This document shows positions 1 to 9,146 of a stretch of 64,000 nt of DNA, in pieces. Position 1 is the stretch's first letter, and each line of letters opens with the position of its first letter. A program made the position numbers and the translations under genes. The notes under the pieces were generated by a model that did not search any database, was not told the DNA's origin, and was given only the letters and a program-made list of their open reading frames with translations. Source of the stretch: Nocardioides marmorisolisilvae (GTDB lineage Bacteria > Actinomycetota > Actinomycetes > Propionibacteriales > Nocardioidaceae); the NCBI RefSeq assembly GCF_031656915.1, contig NZ_CP134227.1, positions 1,178,001 to 1,242,000 on the forward strand, in the 5' to 3' direction.

Positions 1-125
1 GTGATGTCGCCGCGCACCAAGTTGAGGCCCTGCTGGAAGGCGACCGTGCGCAAACCCCCAACCAAGTCGATCTCGTCAAGTCGGAGATCATGGCGAATGG
101 TCGCTTCGCTTGGCTGTTCGGTCAT
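1..125 (-). CDS. N-terminus of a P-loop ATPase, probably the ABC-3C system ATPase (partial)
   Basis: Only about 41 codons are in the window; the gene runs off the left edge. The start ATG (125-123) overlaps the stop of the upstream gene in an ATGA arrangement, so the two are translationally coupled. The last visible residues read LNLVRGDIT, which looks like the strand and first part of a Walker A loop (GDITTGKT in related ATPases), but the lysine lies outside the window. In ABC-three-component defence modules an SMC/ABC-type ATPase follows the small middle component, as here. The family call therefore rests on gene order plus a partial motif. Confidence 0.5.
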   Translation of the reverse strand, partial: MTEQPSEATIRHDLRLDEIDLVGGLRTVAFQQGLNLVRGDI

Positions 126-700
126 GTGAGCTCCTCGTGCCACGTCGCATCCGCCACCTCGGGGAGGTCGTAGAGCATCTTCTTTAGTGATTCGCCGGTC
201 AGGTCGAGATGGCGGCGCAGCAGCGTTATGCGTCCGACTACTTCGTCGAACGCTCCGTCGATCTTGAAGTGCTCCACGAGGGCGGCGCCCGGCTCGGTGG
301 TGCGGTAGCCGAGTGCGTTGGTCCCCTCCGCCGGCACGACCTCGATGAGACCGCGCCCGACAAGAGAGCCGAGAACGGCGAAATAGCTCGGGTCCCATGG
401 GCCGTATCGGTAGCGCATCATCCGAGACTCCAAAGGGCTGTCCTGTCGGTCGAGAGTCTGGCGCTCGCTATCGCGCACACCCCGACTCGCAAGGACCGTC
501 GCAAGGTGGCGGGGGTATCGCAGGAGAAAGTCCAGCTTCGCGAGCTTCACGCGACCTTCTAGTGTGCGGGGTCCGGTGGTCTTCCTGCTGAAACCGTCGA
601 TCAACAGGAGCACACGAGCCTCCGCCTCGCGAGTCGCCCTGAAACCTGCACGTCTTGAGTCCGTCGGGTTCTGCGGCACGATGTCGTCGCTTGCGCTCAT
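122..700 (-). CDS. Probable ABC-3C system middle component
   Basis: A 192-aa soluble protein. The conserved block TLEGRVKLAKLDFLLRYP near residue 47, followed by a helix-rich region and a winged-helix-like segment (YRYGPWDPSYFAVLGSLVGRGLI), matches what I know of middle components of ABC-three-component conflict systems, which bridge the ATPase and the effector. The start at 700 is chosen because its ATG overlaps the stop of the DUF4297 gene by 4 bp; a longer upstream reading frame exists but would overlap that gene by over 40 bp. The next gene again starts with an ATGA overlap. A generic winged-helix protein is the main alternative. Confidence 0.6.
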   Translation of the reverse strand: MSASDDIVPQNPTDSRRAGFRATREAEARVLLLIDGFSRKTTGPRTLEGRVKLAKLDFLLRYPRHLATVLASRGVRDSERQTLDRQDSPLESRMMRYRYGPWDPSYFAVLGSLVGRGLIEVVPAEGTNALGYRTTEPGAALVEHFKIDGAFDEVVGRITLLRRHLDLTGESLKKMLYDLPEVADATWHEELT

Positions 701-1920
701 GTGACCCCCCAGCCGAATCTGCACTGGTCCGACACGCTGCATAGGTGGCCAACGACCAGTCGGTGGTCACGGTTGTAGACACCGTCTACGTCAACAGCGG
801 CCGTGTTCGCGACGTTGCCCATCAAGCTGTGGAAGATGTGTTCTGCCGGTCTCTGCAAGGTCGTCCCATTTGACGCGGCCAAGGATGCGATTGAGCCCGC
901 GGCGGCAAGAAGGCGCGTGTCCAGCGCGACCTCTGACTCAGGCGTCATGGCACCCGAGGCCCTTGAGCCGGTCGCCGCGACGTCGGCGTCCGCTCGTGCG
1001 AGGAGGGCGCTCTTCACTGTCGCCTCCGAAGCTCCGGCACGGACGAGTTTGAGCTCCAAGAGCGAAGCCTCACCGGACGCGGCCCGTGCCACGAGGTCCT
1101 GGTCAGTGTCCGCAGCCCATGGCGGGCAAAGCGATCGGAGCTGTTGGTCGGTGAGGGTTTGGGCTGAGATAGGCGACCACGCATCAGCAGAGGTCGGAGC
1201 ATTGCGCGCTGCTTGCATAGCGCTCCGCACACTCTGTGGTGTCGCACTGGCGCTCTGCGCAGCCTCCGCGGCCTGAAGGAGAGTCTCGTACAGCCGCTCA
1301 ACCTGCTCCATCGAATGTCCCGGCCAAATCGCGCCGATCAGCCTGATGTTGACGGCATCTACAGCCTGCCTCGCCGGCTGGCGGCTGTGAATCGCGAGCC
1401 TCTTGAGGAAGTCCGTCAGCTTCACGCCGGTCAGACCAAACCCACGAATCTTCTTCTTAATCTCCTCCGACGCCGACGACGGGTCGGCGAAGAATTCGGT
1501 AGTCGTCTTGTGCTCGGACGGCGGGCCTTCGAGCCAGACTTCGAACCTCGACAGGCTCGAAATGCCTGCCTCGTCTGCAAGCTTGTAGGAGGCCACGAGT
1601 CGCTCGATGGCATGCCCGGCTTCGCAGATCTTGGCTGCACTCCAGGAACCCTTGTCTCTCGTCTTGAGCTGAGCGAAGCGGAACCCGTCAGCTTGGACGA
1701 TCGCGAGGTCCTCGACGTGTTCGCACACGACGGCGAGCACTCCAGTACCAGCGAACACGCCTAACCACGTTCTGATCGCGAGCTTGGCCTGCCAGACATA
1801 GCGCTCGAACGTGGTGATTCCGGTGGGATCAGATGCGAGGCCGGCGAACGCAGCAAGGTGCTCCGGGCCAGGCGACCCAGAGGCATCTTCCACGCCGCTC
1901 GTGGCCTCGTCAGTTGACAT
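697..1920 (-). CDS. DUF4297/Cap4-like dsDNA nuclease, likely effector of the ABC-3C module
   Basis: A 407-aa protein. Residues about 25-90 carry the DUF4297 (Cap4-type) nuclease signature: TTFERYVWQ, then EHVEDLAIV, then FAQLKTRD, giving the E/D...QxK layout of PD-(D/E)XK enzymes. The C-terminal 250 residues are alanine-rich and helical with no recognised domain; in relatives this part senses or contacts a partner. The ATG at 1920 lies 14 bp after the DUF499 stop, and the gene overlaps the next by 4 bp. In other systems this nuclease domain degrades double-stranded DNA after activation. Here the adjacent middle component and ATPase suggest ABC-3C control rather than cyclic-nucleotide control. 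Confidence 0.72.
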   Translation of the reverse strand: MSTDEATSGVEDASGSPGPEHLAAFAGLASDPTGITTFERYVWQAKLAIRTWLGVFAGTGVLAVVCEHVEDLAIVQADGFRFAQLKTRDKGSWSAAKICEAGHAIERLVASYKLADEAGISSLSRFEVWLEGPPSEHKTTTEFFADPSSASEEIKKKIRGFGLTGVKLTDFLKRLAIHSRQPARQAVDAVNIRLIGAIWPGHSMEQVERLYETLLQAAEAAQSASATPQSVRSAMQAARNAPTSADAWSPISAQTLTDQQLRSLCPPWAADTDQDLVARAASGEASLLELKLVRAGASEATVKSALLARADADVAATGSRASGAMTPESEVALDTRLLAAAGSIASLAASNGTTLQRPAEHIFHSLMGNVANTAAVDVDGVYNRDHRLVVGHLCSVSDQCRFGWGVT

Positions 1921-1933
1921 GATCGGACCGGGT

Positions 1934-4900
1934 TCAGCTCTCCTCGAAGCCCGACTGGTCGAACTTGAGGGTGCGAGCGTTCTCAGACACGGTGCGGACC
2001 TTGCCATCCTCAAAGCCAACCAGGTTGGTGGCTTCGATCTCGATGCGGACGGTCAACGCCGTGCCGTCAGCTGCGCGGAGGTTGGCGATGACCTCGTCGG
2101 CGATGTTCTTGAAGTCCACCGCGATCTTGTCGGAGTTGAGAGTCTTCACGCCGTAGAAGCGGGTCTTGGGCTTGGTGAAGACAATGTCGACCTTCGGTGC
2201 CGACGGGTCGTGTGTCGTGGGTCCACCGTACTGATCAACGAGTTCAGCCAGTTGCTCCTCGGGCGATGCCTTCGCTGCCGACTCGGCCTCGCGCTGCTTC
2301 GACGCGACGTCGGGCCGCACGAGCAGGAGCGTGTCGGTGGCGACCGGCGCCGGGCCCTTGTCGTCGGGGGTCCAGAGGCCGATGTAACGGCCGGCGGCCT
2401 CATCTAAGCCGGTGGCCAGCGCAAATGCGTCGGTCACCCAGATCATCGGCAGGTCGACGATGCCTTCGTTGAGGACCTTCCGGTCCCGCAGCCGCGGCAT
2501 GTAGGGGTACTGCGAATAGAGGCCCCACAGTGAACCGAGGGTGACGTGGCCGTCCTTCCAGATCTGCGGCACCTTGTTGATTGCCAAGCGAATCGTCGCA
2601 GCGGCCTGCCTGGTCGAGAGATCACCGTCGTTCCCGAGGCGCCGAGAGACGCGCTCGGCGAGCGACTCGGACTGACCCTCGACCTTGGACTCGCGGATCA
2701 AGAACGGCGAACCCGGGTCCGGCTGCGTTGGGACGAGTGCCCAGGTGAAGGACTGCAACAACCGAGCGGTCACAGTCTGGTCGGCCTGCGCTTGACGCTG
2801 CGCCGCCTGGTTCTTCTGGTTCTGCGTGAGGTCGAGGTCGGACTCGTTGGCGAGGACATGCGTCCAGCCGAGGTAGTCGCGCGTCGCGGCGTCGAGCTCT
2901 TCGAGTCGTGCCTCGTCGGCAGCGAGGTAGACGACTGTGTTGCGGTTGGTCCGATTGGCGCTGCCGCGCTGTTCGGTCGCCTTCTGCGCGAACGCCTTGG
3001 CCTCCGACTCGGACTTGCCCTTGTGGGCGACCTTCGGGTGAAGGATCACAAGCCGGGCTTCGTCGGTGTCTGGGATGTCGGCGTTCGTCTCCGGACAAAC
3101 GTGAACCCCCGCGAAGTCACCGCGCGTGCGGCCCTGTCCCTGGAGCCGCTTAACGATCTCAGCCCACACGTCCTCCTTGTGGAGTCGCTCGGCCTGGTCC
3201 TTGGCGGTGCGAGTGATGTTGGGCTGGAGGTCGTACCAGTACTTGCCCGAGCCGGAGTAGAAGTACGTCGCCCGGTCGCCGAGGGAGGTCAGTGCGGCGT
3301 GGAAGTTGCCGGGCACATCGCCGGGGACCGCCGTGCCAAGGAAGACACGCTGGGTGCCGATGCCCTTGCGGGTGGAGCCGGGCGCGACGGTCGGGGCGGC
3401 ACCGAAGAACACGGTGCGGGCCAGGCGCTTGGTCAGGGCACGCTGGCCGAAGAGCGGCTTCTCCTTGTCGATGCGCGCTGGCTCGGAGTTGGGGCCGTCG
3501 ACGTCGGCGTCGATGATCGTCTTCCACGAGTCCTGGAGGTACTGCGTCAGCTCGGCGTTCACGTTTGCCGTAGCGAGCGGTATCGAGCCGGGCATGATCA
3601 GCGGCGATGCATCCTCACCCGTCCAGAGTGCGTGAATGACGGTGCTCATCAAACGCAGAACACCACGGGTGCGCTGGAACCGTTCCAGCGAGGACCACTC
3701 TTCGTAGAGCGTGTCGAACAACTCCGGGTGGATCGGGTACGTCCGCTTGATGCGGTCCTCGTACGCCGCGTCCCGAACCTCGCGCGGGAAGTCGTCGGTG
3801 TACTTGCGGTACATCTCGACGTACGCCTTGGCCGTCGCGCCGATGGAGGCGAGACCGGCGGCGTCCGGCTGCTTGAATAGCCTCTGCTTGACGATGTGGT
3901 ACGCCTCGTCGGACGAAGCCGGACGCCACTGGTCCGCAACGCGGCGCACGACGTTCTGGAGCCGCTTGAGTGCTTCGAGACCGTTAGCGCCACCGACCTC
4001 CTCGGCGTTGCCAACTGCGATCTGAGCATCGTCGCCACTCTCCGACGCAGGGATCGAGATCGCCAGCAGCACCCCAGACGTGCCCTTGGATGCTTCGGTG
4101 AGTGACTGCGCGAAGGTGAACTGGTCGTCGAACGTGCCACCGGCGAGGTCGTCGCGGCCGACGAGGGACCGCGCGTACGCCACCCACTCGTCGATCAGGA
4201 TCACGGCCGGTGCGTACTTGCTCAACAAATCGTGGAGCGCATCGCCCGGGTGAGTGCGGTCACCGTCAGCCTTCGCAACGAGCGCGTACGCCTCGGGGCC
4301 GCCGAGCTGCCATGCCAGCTCGCCCCAGATCGTGTTGACGTGCGTGCCGTCGTCCTTAATGAGACCGGACGGGCTGAAGTGATTGCCGACGATGGCGACT
4401 CGGTTGACCTTGGTGCCCTTGTAGCCGTTGGCGAGCAACAGCTCCTGCGTCTCCTGCGGGAACTCACCTACCGGCAGGCCTGCGGCGACGTGCCACAGCG
4501 ACAGCATCGAGTGGGTCTTGCCGCCACCGAAGTTGGTCTGGAGGTTGATGACCGGCGAAGCGTTGTCGTCGCCGGACAGACGGCGCACCGCCCGGCCGAT
4601 CAGGTCGCTGAGACCTTCGGTGAGGTAGGTGCGTTTGAAGAACTCGACCGGGTCGGCGTAGTCGGCGTCGACCTCCCCGCCCGTGGCGACCTTGTAGAGG
4701 TCGGCGGCGAACTCAGAGGCGTGGAAGTTGCCGGTGGCGACGTCGTCGTGCGGCTGAAGCACCTCGCGCCACGGCTTGAGACCGCCCGTGGCCTCGGGGT
4801 TGTCCACGGCGGCCTTGAGGACCTTCTTATCGTCACGATCAGCGGTGACTCGCCGCAGGTTGAGTCGGATCGACCTGACCTGGTCTGCCTCCGCAGGCTT

Positions 4901-5290
4901 GCCCAGCAACGTCATCAACCGCTCGGCTGTGTCGAGCGCGCGGTAGGCGTCATCATCGGTGAACGACCCGTTGTGTGCCCAGGTGTTGCGGGCATTCTTC
5001 AGCTCGGTGGCGAACGCCTCGCCAACCCGACCCAGGGTGTCCGAGAACGGATACCAACGGGGCTTCACATTGTTGGTAATCGAGGACTCCGTCAGCATGC
5101 GCAGCTGGACTTGAGGGTCGAGGGGGTCGTAGACCTTGCCTGCGTGACCATCCTTCGCGGCGACGAGCTGTACCCAGTTGGCGCCGACCGCAGCGTCGAC
5201 AGCACCGATCACTGACGAGATGTAGTCGTCGAGCGCGGGCGCGATGACCTCGAACAGTTTGCCGATGCGGTCGCGATTGCTCACAGCCAT
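1934..5290 (-). CDS. HEPN-DUF499 defence ATPase
   Basis: An 1118-aa protein. The N-terminal ~200 residues form a Swt1-type HEPN domain with an intact RNxxxH motif (RNTWAH, about residue 102), the catalytic signature of HEPN ribonucleases. The DUF499 ATPase follows: Walker A NFGGGKTHS near residue 257 and Walker B VILIDEW near 361. The ATG at 5290 has AAGGAG 8 nt upstream inside the preceding gene, which ends 1 nt before. DUF499 ATPases are repeatedly found beside DUF1156 methylases and SNF2 helicases in defence islands; the biochemical role is not established to my knowledge. The start at 5290 is preferred over an upstream in-frame codon because of this ribosome binding site. Confidence 0.82.
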   Translation of the reverse strand: MAVSNRDRIGKLFEVIAPALDDYISSVIGAVDAAVGANWVQLVAAKDGHAGKVYDPLDPQVQLRMLTESSITNNVKPRWYPFSDTLGRVGEAFATELKNARNTWAHNGSFTDDDAYRALDTAERLMTLLGKPAEADQVRSIRLNLRRVTADRDDKKVLKAAVDNPEATGGLKPWREVLQPHDDVATGNFHASEFAADLYKVATGGEVDADYADPVEFFKRTYLTEGLSDLIGRAVRRLSGDDNASPVINLQTNFGGGKTHSMLSLWHVAAGLPVGEFPQETQELLLANGYKGTKVNRVAIVGNHFSPSGLIKDDGTHVNTIWGELAWQLGGPEAYALVAKADGDRTHPGDALHDLLSKYAPAVILIDEWVAYARSLVGRDDLAGGTFDDQFTFAQSLTEASKGTSGVLLAISIPASESGDDAQIAVGNAEEVGGANGLEALKRLQNVVRRVADQWRPASSDEAYHIVKQRLFKQPDAAGLASIGATAKAYVEMYRKYTDDFPREVRDAAYEDRIKRTYPIHPELFDTLYEEWSSLERFQRTRGVLRLMSTVIHALWTGEDASPLIMPGSIPLATANVNAELTQYLQDSWKTIIDADVDGPNSEPARIDKEKPLFGQRALTKRLARTVFFGAAPTVAPGSTRKGIGTQRVFLGTAVPGDVPGNFHAALTSLGDRATYFYSGSGKYWYDLQPNITRTAKDQAERLHKEDVWAEIVKRLQGQGRTRGDFAGVHVCPETNADIPDTDEARLVILHPKVAHKGKSESEAKAFAQKATEQRGSANRTNRNTVVYLAADEARLEELDAATRDYLGWTHVLANESDLDLTQNQKNQAAQRQAQADQTVTARLLQSFTWALVPTQPDPGSPFLIRESKVEGQSESLAERVSRRLGNDGDLSTRQAAATIRLAINKVPQIWKDGHVTLGSLWGLYSQYPYMPRLRDRKVLNEGIVDLPMIWVTDAFALATGLDEAAGRYIGLWTPDDKGPAPVATDTLLLVRPDVASKQREAESAAKASPEEQLAELVDQYGGPTTHDPSAPKVDIVFTKPKTRFYGVKTLNSDKIAVDFKNIADEVIANLRAADGTALTVRIEIEATNLVGFEDGKVRTVSENARTLKFDQSGFEES

Positions 5291-5291
5291 G

Positions 5292-6254
5292 TCACGCTCC
5301 TTGCCTTGCAGTCGCCTTGCGACGTGAACTCTCCAGTGAGCGCCAGGCAGCGTCACTCCACGCTAGGTCGACGTACCGGCGAGACAACTCGAACGCCGCT
5401 GCTTCGTCTAGTGCCCCAGCCCTTTCGGCCGCCAGCAGGAAAGTCGACCAGTGCTGGTGCACTACCGATCCTGGTGTCGCGACGCCCGCGATGTAACTCG
5501 CAACGCAGTCGGCAGCGTTCCGATCATCGGGATGCGTGAGGATAACCAATACAGCGTGCTCGCCTGGGCACCCCTCTTGCTCTTGCACGGACTCGGCCAA
5601 CGCATGACAGCGGGTCAACTGCCTGGTGCGGTTGTCGGCGAGGCTCGCATTCAGATCGAGCCAGGATCCACTGCGGATTCCCAGGTCCGCGTATTTGCTT
5701 CCATGCATGCCCGCCGTTCGCCGCGTCGAGAAGCGATCCGCGAGCTTTGTCTCAACGGCAACCATCTGGAGGGAACCCGCGACAGTTGTGAACCGCAGCA
5801 TTACGTCGACGAGCGTCTTGTCCCCGAGGCCGTACGTCGTCCCTTGAGCCGCGAACTCGAATGACGACGTGTCCAACCTGGCCAGGTCGGTGCGACCCAA
5901 GAGAGCGTTAAAGAGTTCTGCGCATGCCGTCGGCTTGCTGACGGCCGTCGCGAGCATGTTGAAGCTGAGTGTCTGACTCGATGTCAGATACTTCGTGCAC
6001 CGCTCTGGATCGACACCCCAACCCTGCGACCGACGCTCGGTATAGCGCTGAACTGCCTCGTGGTCGAGGAAGTTCAGGTGACGTGCCGCCGCATCATCGG
6101 GCAGAACTGATCCGCAAGGCGCACCGCTCCCCGCCAGACGCCCGTACCGCTCAACACCCAGAACGGCTGCGCGATACCACGCCTGATGAACACGTACTCG
6201 CCTCATGAATCGGTGATCGGAACTGGGGAGTGGGCCAATCACGACGTCACTCAT
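5292..6254 (-). CDS. PD-(D/E)XK-like restriction endonuclease-type protein
   Basis: A 320-aa protein placed between the methylase and the DUF499 ATPase. Residues about 147-170 contain DVMLRF followed by VAVETKLAD, a D...ExK arrangement typical of PD-(D/E)XK nucleases. The upstream segment TKYLTSSQTLSFNML resembles PGN_0703-like putative restriction endonucleases. It overlaps the methylase by 8 bp (a second ATG at 6260 would lengthen the overlap) and stops 1 nt before DUF499. By position it is a candidate DNA-cleaving partner of the methylase. Not all relatives of this locus, as I know them, carry such a gene. Confidence 0.62.
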   Translation of the reverse strand: MSDVVIGPLPSSDHRFMRRVRVHQAWYRAAVLGVERYGRLAGSGAPCGSVLPDDAAARHLNFLDHEAVQRYTERRSQGWGVDPERCTKYLTSSQTLSFNMLATAVSKPTACAELFNALLGRTDLARLDTSSFEFAAQGTTYGLGDKTLVDVMLRFTTVAGSLQMVAVETKLADRFSTRRTAGMHGSKYADLGIRSGSWLDLNASLADNRTRQLTRCHALAESVQEQEGCPGEHAVLVILTHPDDRNAADCVASYIAGVATPGSVVHQHWSTFLLAAERAGALDEAAAFELSRRYVDLAWSDAAWRSLESSRRKATARQGA

Positions 6255-9000
6255 CCTCATCGAACTCGAACGCGCCCTGTGTCTGAGTGGTCTTCTTGGT
6301 AGTCCGGGCAACCTCTAGGACCTCGGGCCAACTAGTCACCAGGTTGTTGAAGCTGAGTGCGTCTTTCGTCCAGCTGTTGCTCTCGGCAACGCGGAACAGG
6401 AGGTGCGCAAGCTCCTTCACAAGATCTGGATCGACGGCCCCATCCGCGCGGCCCAGCGCCGCCCGGAGGAAGTCACCTGCCGGCGCGATTCCATCCCGCT
6501 CCAAAACCTTGATGAGGTGGTGGAGAGCCTCCCAGTTGCTGGTGTGACTGTCCTTGAGCACGTCGTAGTCCCAGGGCAGGTCCGCAGGTTTGATGAGTTG
6601 TACGGTCCCTGCGCGGCTTGTCAGGATCTCGTCGCGGTCCATGACGTCGACACTCGTGTTCCGAGCGCGCGCAAGATTGTCAGCGTCGCCGAACTTGCCC
6701 GCGCTGTACCCGTGGCTGCGATACCAGGCAAGCGCAAACCTTGATGTGGCGTCGAAGTCGCCCTCCTGCTCGTTCAGTACCTGGTCAAGGATCTCGTTGA
6801 TCCGAGCGAGGGCAGAGCGCACGGTCATCTTCGTCCCGTCCGGTTCGAGCACCGCGGAATACCGACTGAACACCGCCATGCCGGGTCCGATTGCCGCCTG
6901 CGGCATATCGACTGGCGCGATCTGCCCTTGCTGAAGTTTCCGTAGGGCGTCTGGCAACTCCGCTTCAAGCGCCGCGATGAATCCGCGACGATCGGTCGTT
7001 GCCGATCCTTCTGGGCGTGGCCTTAATGATAAGACGATCGACGACGCCAAGGCATTTGTTCCGCTAGCGATCATGCGGTTGCCCATCTCCGAACGGTTCG
7101 GCCAAGTTGACGTGATCTCCCAGCCGGACTGGATCATCCCTTCCAGCAGCGTCTCCCAACCGGTGGAGGCCTCGCCCGTGCCATCGGACTCACTCTGCTT
7201 GAACGCATACCAAACGGTGATCGGGAAGTCCTCAGACGCAGATTCCCTGGCCCTCGCAAAGACGGAGCGGAACCCGTCTTCAAAAAACCTGCGCGCTCCG
7301 TCCTTGCCATCATGTCGGTACGGGTTTGCAACGAGTTCCTCGGCCTTCGGAACCAGGACGGTCGAGAGGAGGTCCGGGTAGAACGGCCGGAGTGCCCGAC
7401 GCAGCCAGACGTAAAAGAAGTCAGACAGATCTGAGTAGTCGATGTTGTCGTAATAGGGCGGATCGGTGGCGATGACGTACGAGTCATACGAGCGAGCCGC
7501 TGCGTCAGCCTGCTCGACTGACGCCTCCGCTGCAGGAACCAACGACTCAAGGACCTTCGCGATACCGTTGAGCGAGGTGAGGTAGCCACCACCGTGCTTA
7601 GCAGACAGAGGTGGCGTTTCTGGAAAGTCCCACGCCATCGGTATCGCCTGCCGCTTGAACAGGTTGATGGCCTGGTCCATGCTCGGTTTCCAGTTACCAA
7701 GCGAGTTGTTCATGTCTGTCGCCTTGCTAAGCGCAAGGCCCAGATAGGTGACAACGGCATCCGCATAGGAATTTGAGCCGCCATCTACCAACACGCGATC
7801 GTGTGCCTCGGCTATTAGGTCGCAGAATGTGGTGAGGGCGACCAGTTGACGGTCTGTAAACAGGTCCGAGAAGCGAGCCAGACCGTACTGCGGAGTCCAG
7901 AGGTTGCGTGGGTCATAGCCCAGTTCGTGGTCCGGCACATCAGTTGGCCGCGACACCCTCGCCGCGAGTTCGTGCTCGTCAGTCGGCGGCAAGTAAACGC
8001 GTTGCCGATTGCCCTCTGCAACAATCGCCATCAAGCGAGTCCCCATGCGTCCCGCGACGCCCTCGGACTTTATGTAGTTCTTGCTCACAGCCGAATCGCA
8101 AGAAACGCAGACTGCGCCTTGACGGCCAGACATCGTCCCGTCCGACTTGGGGCCGCCCGCGCCTTTGCCGAGCTCGAACTTCACGCGAAGGCCCGACGGA
8201 TGCGACGGATCACCAACCACCGAGGGGATCACGTACCTTTCGCGCCCCTTCTTGGTCCCGAGCCACCAGCTGCGGACGAGTGGCGTTTCGATGCCACACG
8301 CCGGGTTCGGACAGATAACAGTCCGGGCCCAGATCCATGCGATCACATCTGCCGTAGTTCCATCGTCGAGCTTCGCTAGCGGATAGAGGTGGCTGATCTG
8401 AACCGCCGCTTCGTCCCTCATCCACTTGCCGTAGGCCCTAACGTCCGCCGCGAGGCCATCAGCGCCCCGCCACACGCGAATCTGAGACTCGGCCAAGCCA
8501 GGAAAGATTGGAGACTGATCCCTAAACTTCGGCGGGATCTCGATGAGGGCCCTATTGATCAGGACGGGGACAGGGTTCAAGTCGGACGCGTGCGAAATTA
8601 GGCCAAGTCGTTGGGCCTCAAGAGGGATCGTTCCGCCGCCGGCGAACGGATCGAGGATCGTGGGCGGGTTGCCGTCTGTTGACTTCAAAATTTCAGCGTG
8701 CGCCTCCGCCAGGAGCTTTTCGTCACGTGCACTGTTCCAGTCGACAAGTCGCTCAATCAGCGCGTGGAGGCGCTCGCGTTCCGCGCGTTGAAGATCTTCC
8801 GTCGGGAACTCCTCCGGGTGCGCGGACGGGTCATCGACGAGCTGGGCGAAGAGCACGGCACGGGCAGCCGCCAGCGGGCGGCGGGCCCACCAGAGGTGCA
8901 GCGTCGAAGGGTGACCGTGCCGGATCGACTTCTCCCGGGCAGACTCCCGATTGATCGCCTCCAGCGGCAACGCCACCTCGATCAGCTTGCGCTTCTGCAC
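6247..9000 (-). CDS. DUF1156-domain adenine-specific DNA methylase
   Basis: A 917-aa protein. The N-terminus KRKLIEVALPLEAIN...RHGHPSTLHLWWARRP is diagnostic of DUF1156. Methyltransferase motif I LDPFAGGGTIPLEA sits near residue 113, and motif IV DPPYYDN near 510 indicates an N6-adenine (or N4-cytosine) enzyme. Cysteine pairs CPNPAC (about 229) and CVSC (about 294) suggest an inserted zinc ribbon. I use a GTG start at 9000 because the DUF1156 homology begins immediately after it and AGAGGGG lies about 8 nt upstream; no suitable ATG exists. In related systems such enzymes modify host DNA so that the defence machinery spares it. Confidence 0.88.
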   Translation of the reverse strand: MQKRKLIEVALPLEAINRESAREKSIRHGHPSTLHLWWARRPLAAARAVLFAQLVDDPSAHPEEFPTEDLQRAERERLHALIERLVDWNSARDEKLLAEAHAEILKSTDGNPPTILDPFAGGGTIPLEAQRLGLISHASDLNPVPVLINRALIEIPPKFRDQSPIFPGLAESQIRVWRGADGLAADVRAYGKWMRDEAAVQISHLYPLAKLDDGTTADVIAWIWARTVICPNPACGIETPLVRSWWLGTKKGRERYVIPSVVGDPSHPSGLRVKFELGKGAGGPKSDGTMSGRQGAVCVSCDSAVSKNYIKSEGVAGRMGTRLMAIVAEGNRQRVYLPPTDEHELAARVSRPTDVPDHELGYDPRNLWTPQYGLARFSDLFTDRQLVALTTFCDLIAEAHDRVLVDGGSNSYADAVVTYLGLALSKATDMNNSLGNWKPSMDQAINLFKRQAIPMAWDFPETPPLSAKHGGGYLTSLNGIAKVLESLVPAAEASVEQADAAARSYDSYVIATDPPYYDNIDYSDLSDFFYVWLRRALRPFYPDLLSTVLVPKAEELVANPYRHDGKDGARRFFEDGFRSVFARARESASEDFPITVWYAFKQSESDGTGEASTGWETLLEGMIQSGWEITSTWPNRSEMGNRMIASGTNALASSIVLSLRPRPEGSATTDRRGFIAALEAELPDALRKLQQGQIAPVDMPQAAIGPGMAVFSRYSAVLEPDGTKMTVRSALARINEILDQVLNEQEGDFDATSRFALAWYRSHGYSAGKFGDADNLARARNTSVDVMDRDEILTSRAGTVQLIKPADLPWDYDVLKDSHTSNWEALHHLIKVLERDGIAPAGDFLRAALGRADGAVDPDLVKELAHLLFRVAESNSWTKDALSFNNLVTSWPEVLEVARTTKKTTQTQGAFEFDEDE

Positions 9001-9146
9001 TACAACGACCCCTCTGCCCGACCCCGGGCATGACCAAGCGGCGCAGGAGCGCCGCATCCTCTGTGTCCAAACCTAGCTGCGACCGCCGACGGAACGTGGC
9101 GCTACGTCACATCTGACTCACGGCCACCACTCGAGCCACGCGTCAT

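Noticed and set aside
1811-5215. Several plus-strand frames of 200-440 codons opposite the defence genes
   Set aside because: High-GC shadow frames; the minus-strand genes carry clear domains and ribosome binding sites.
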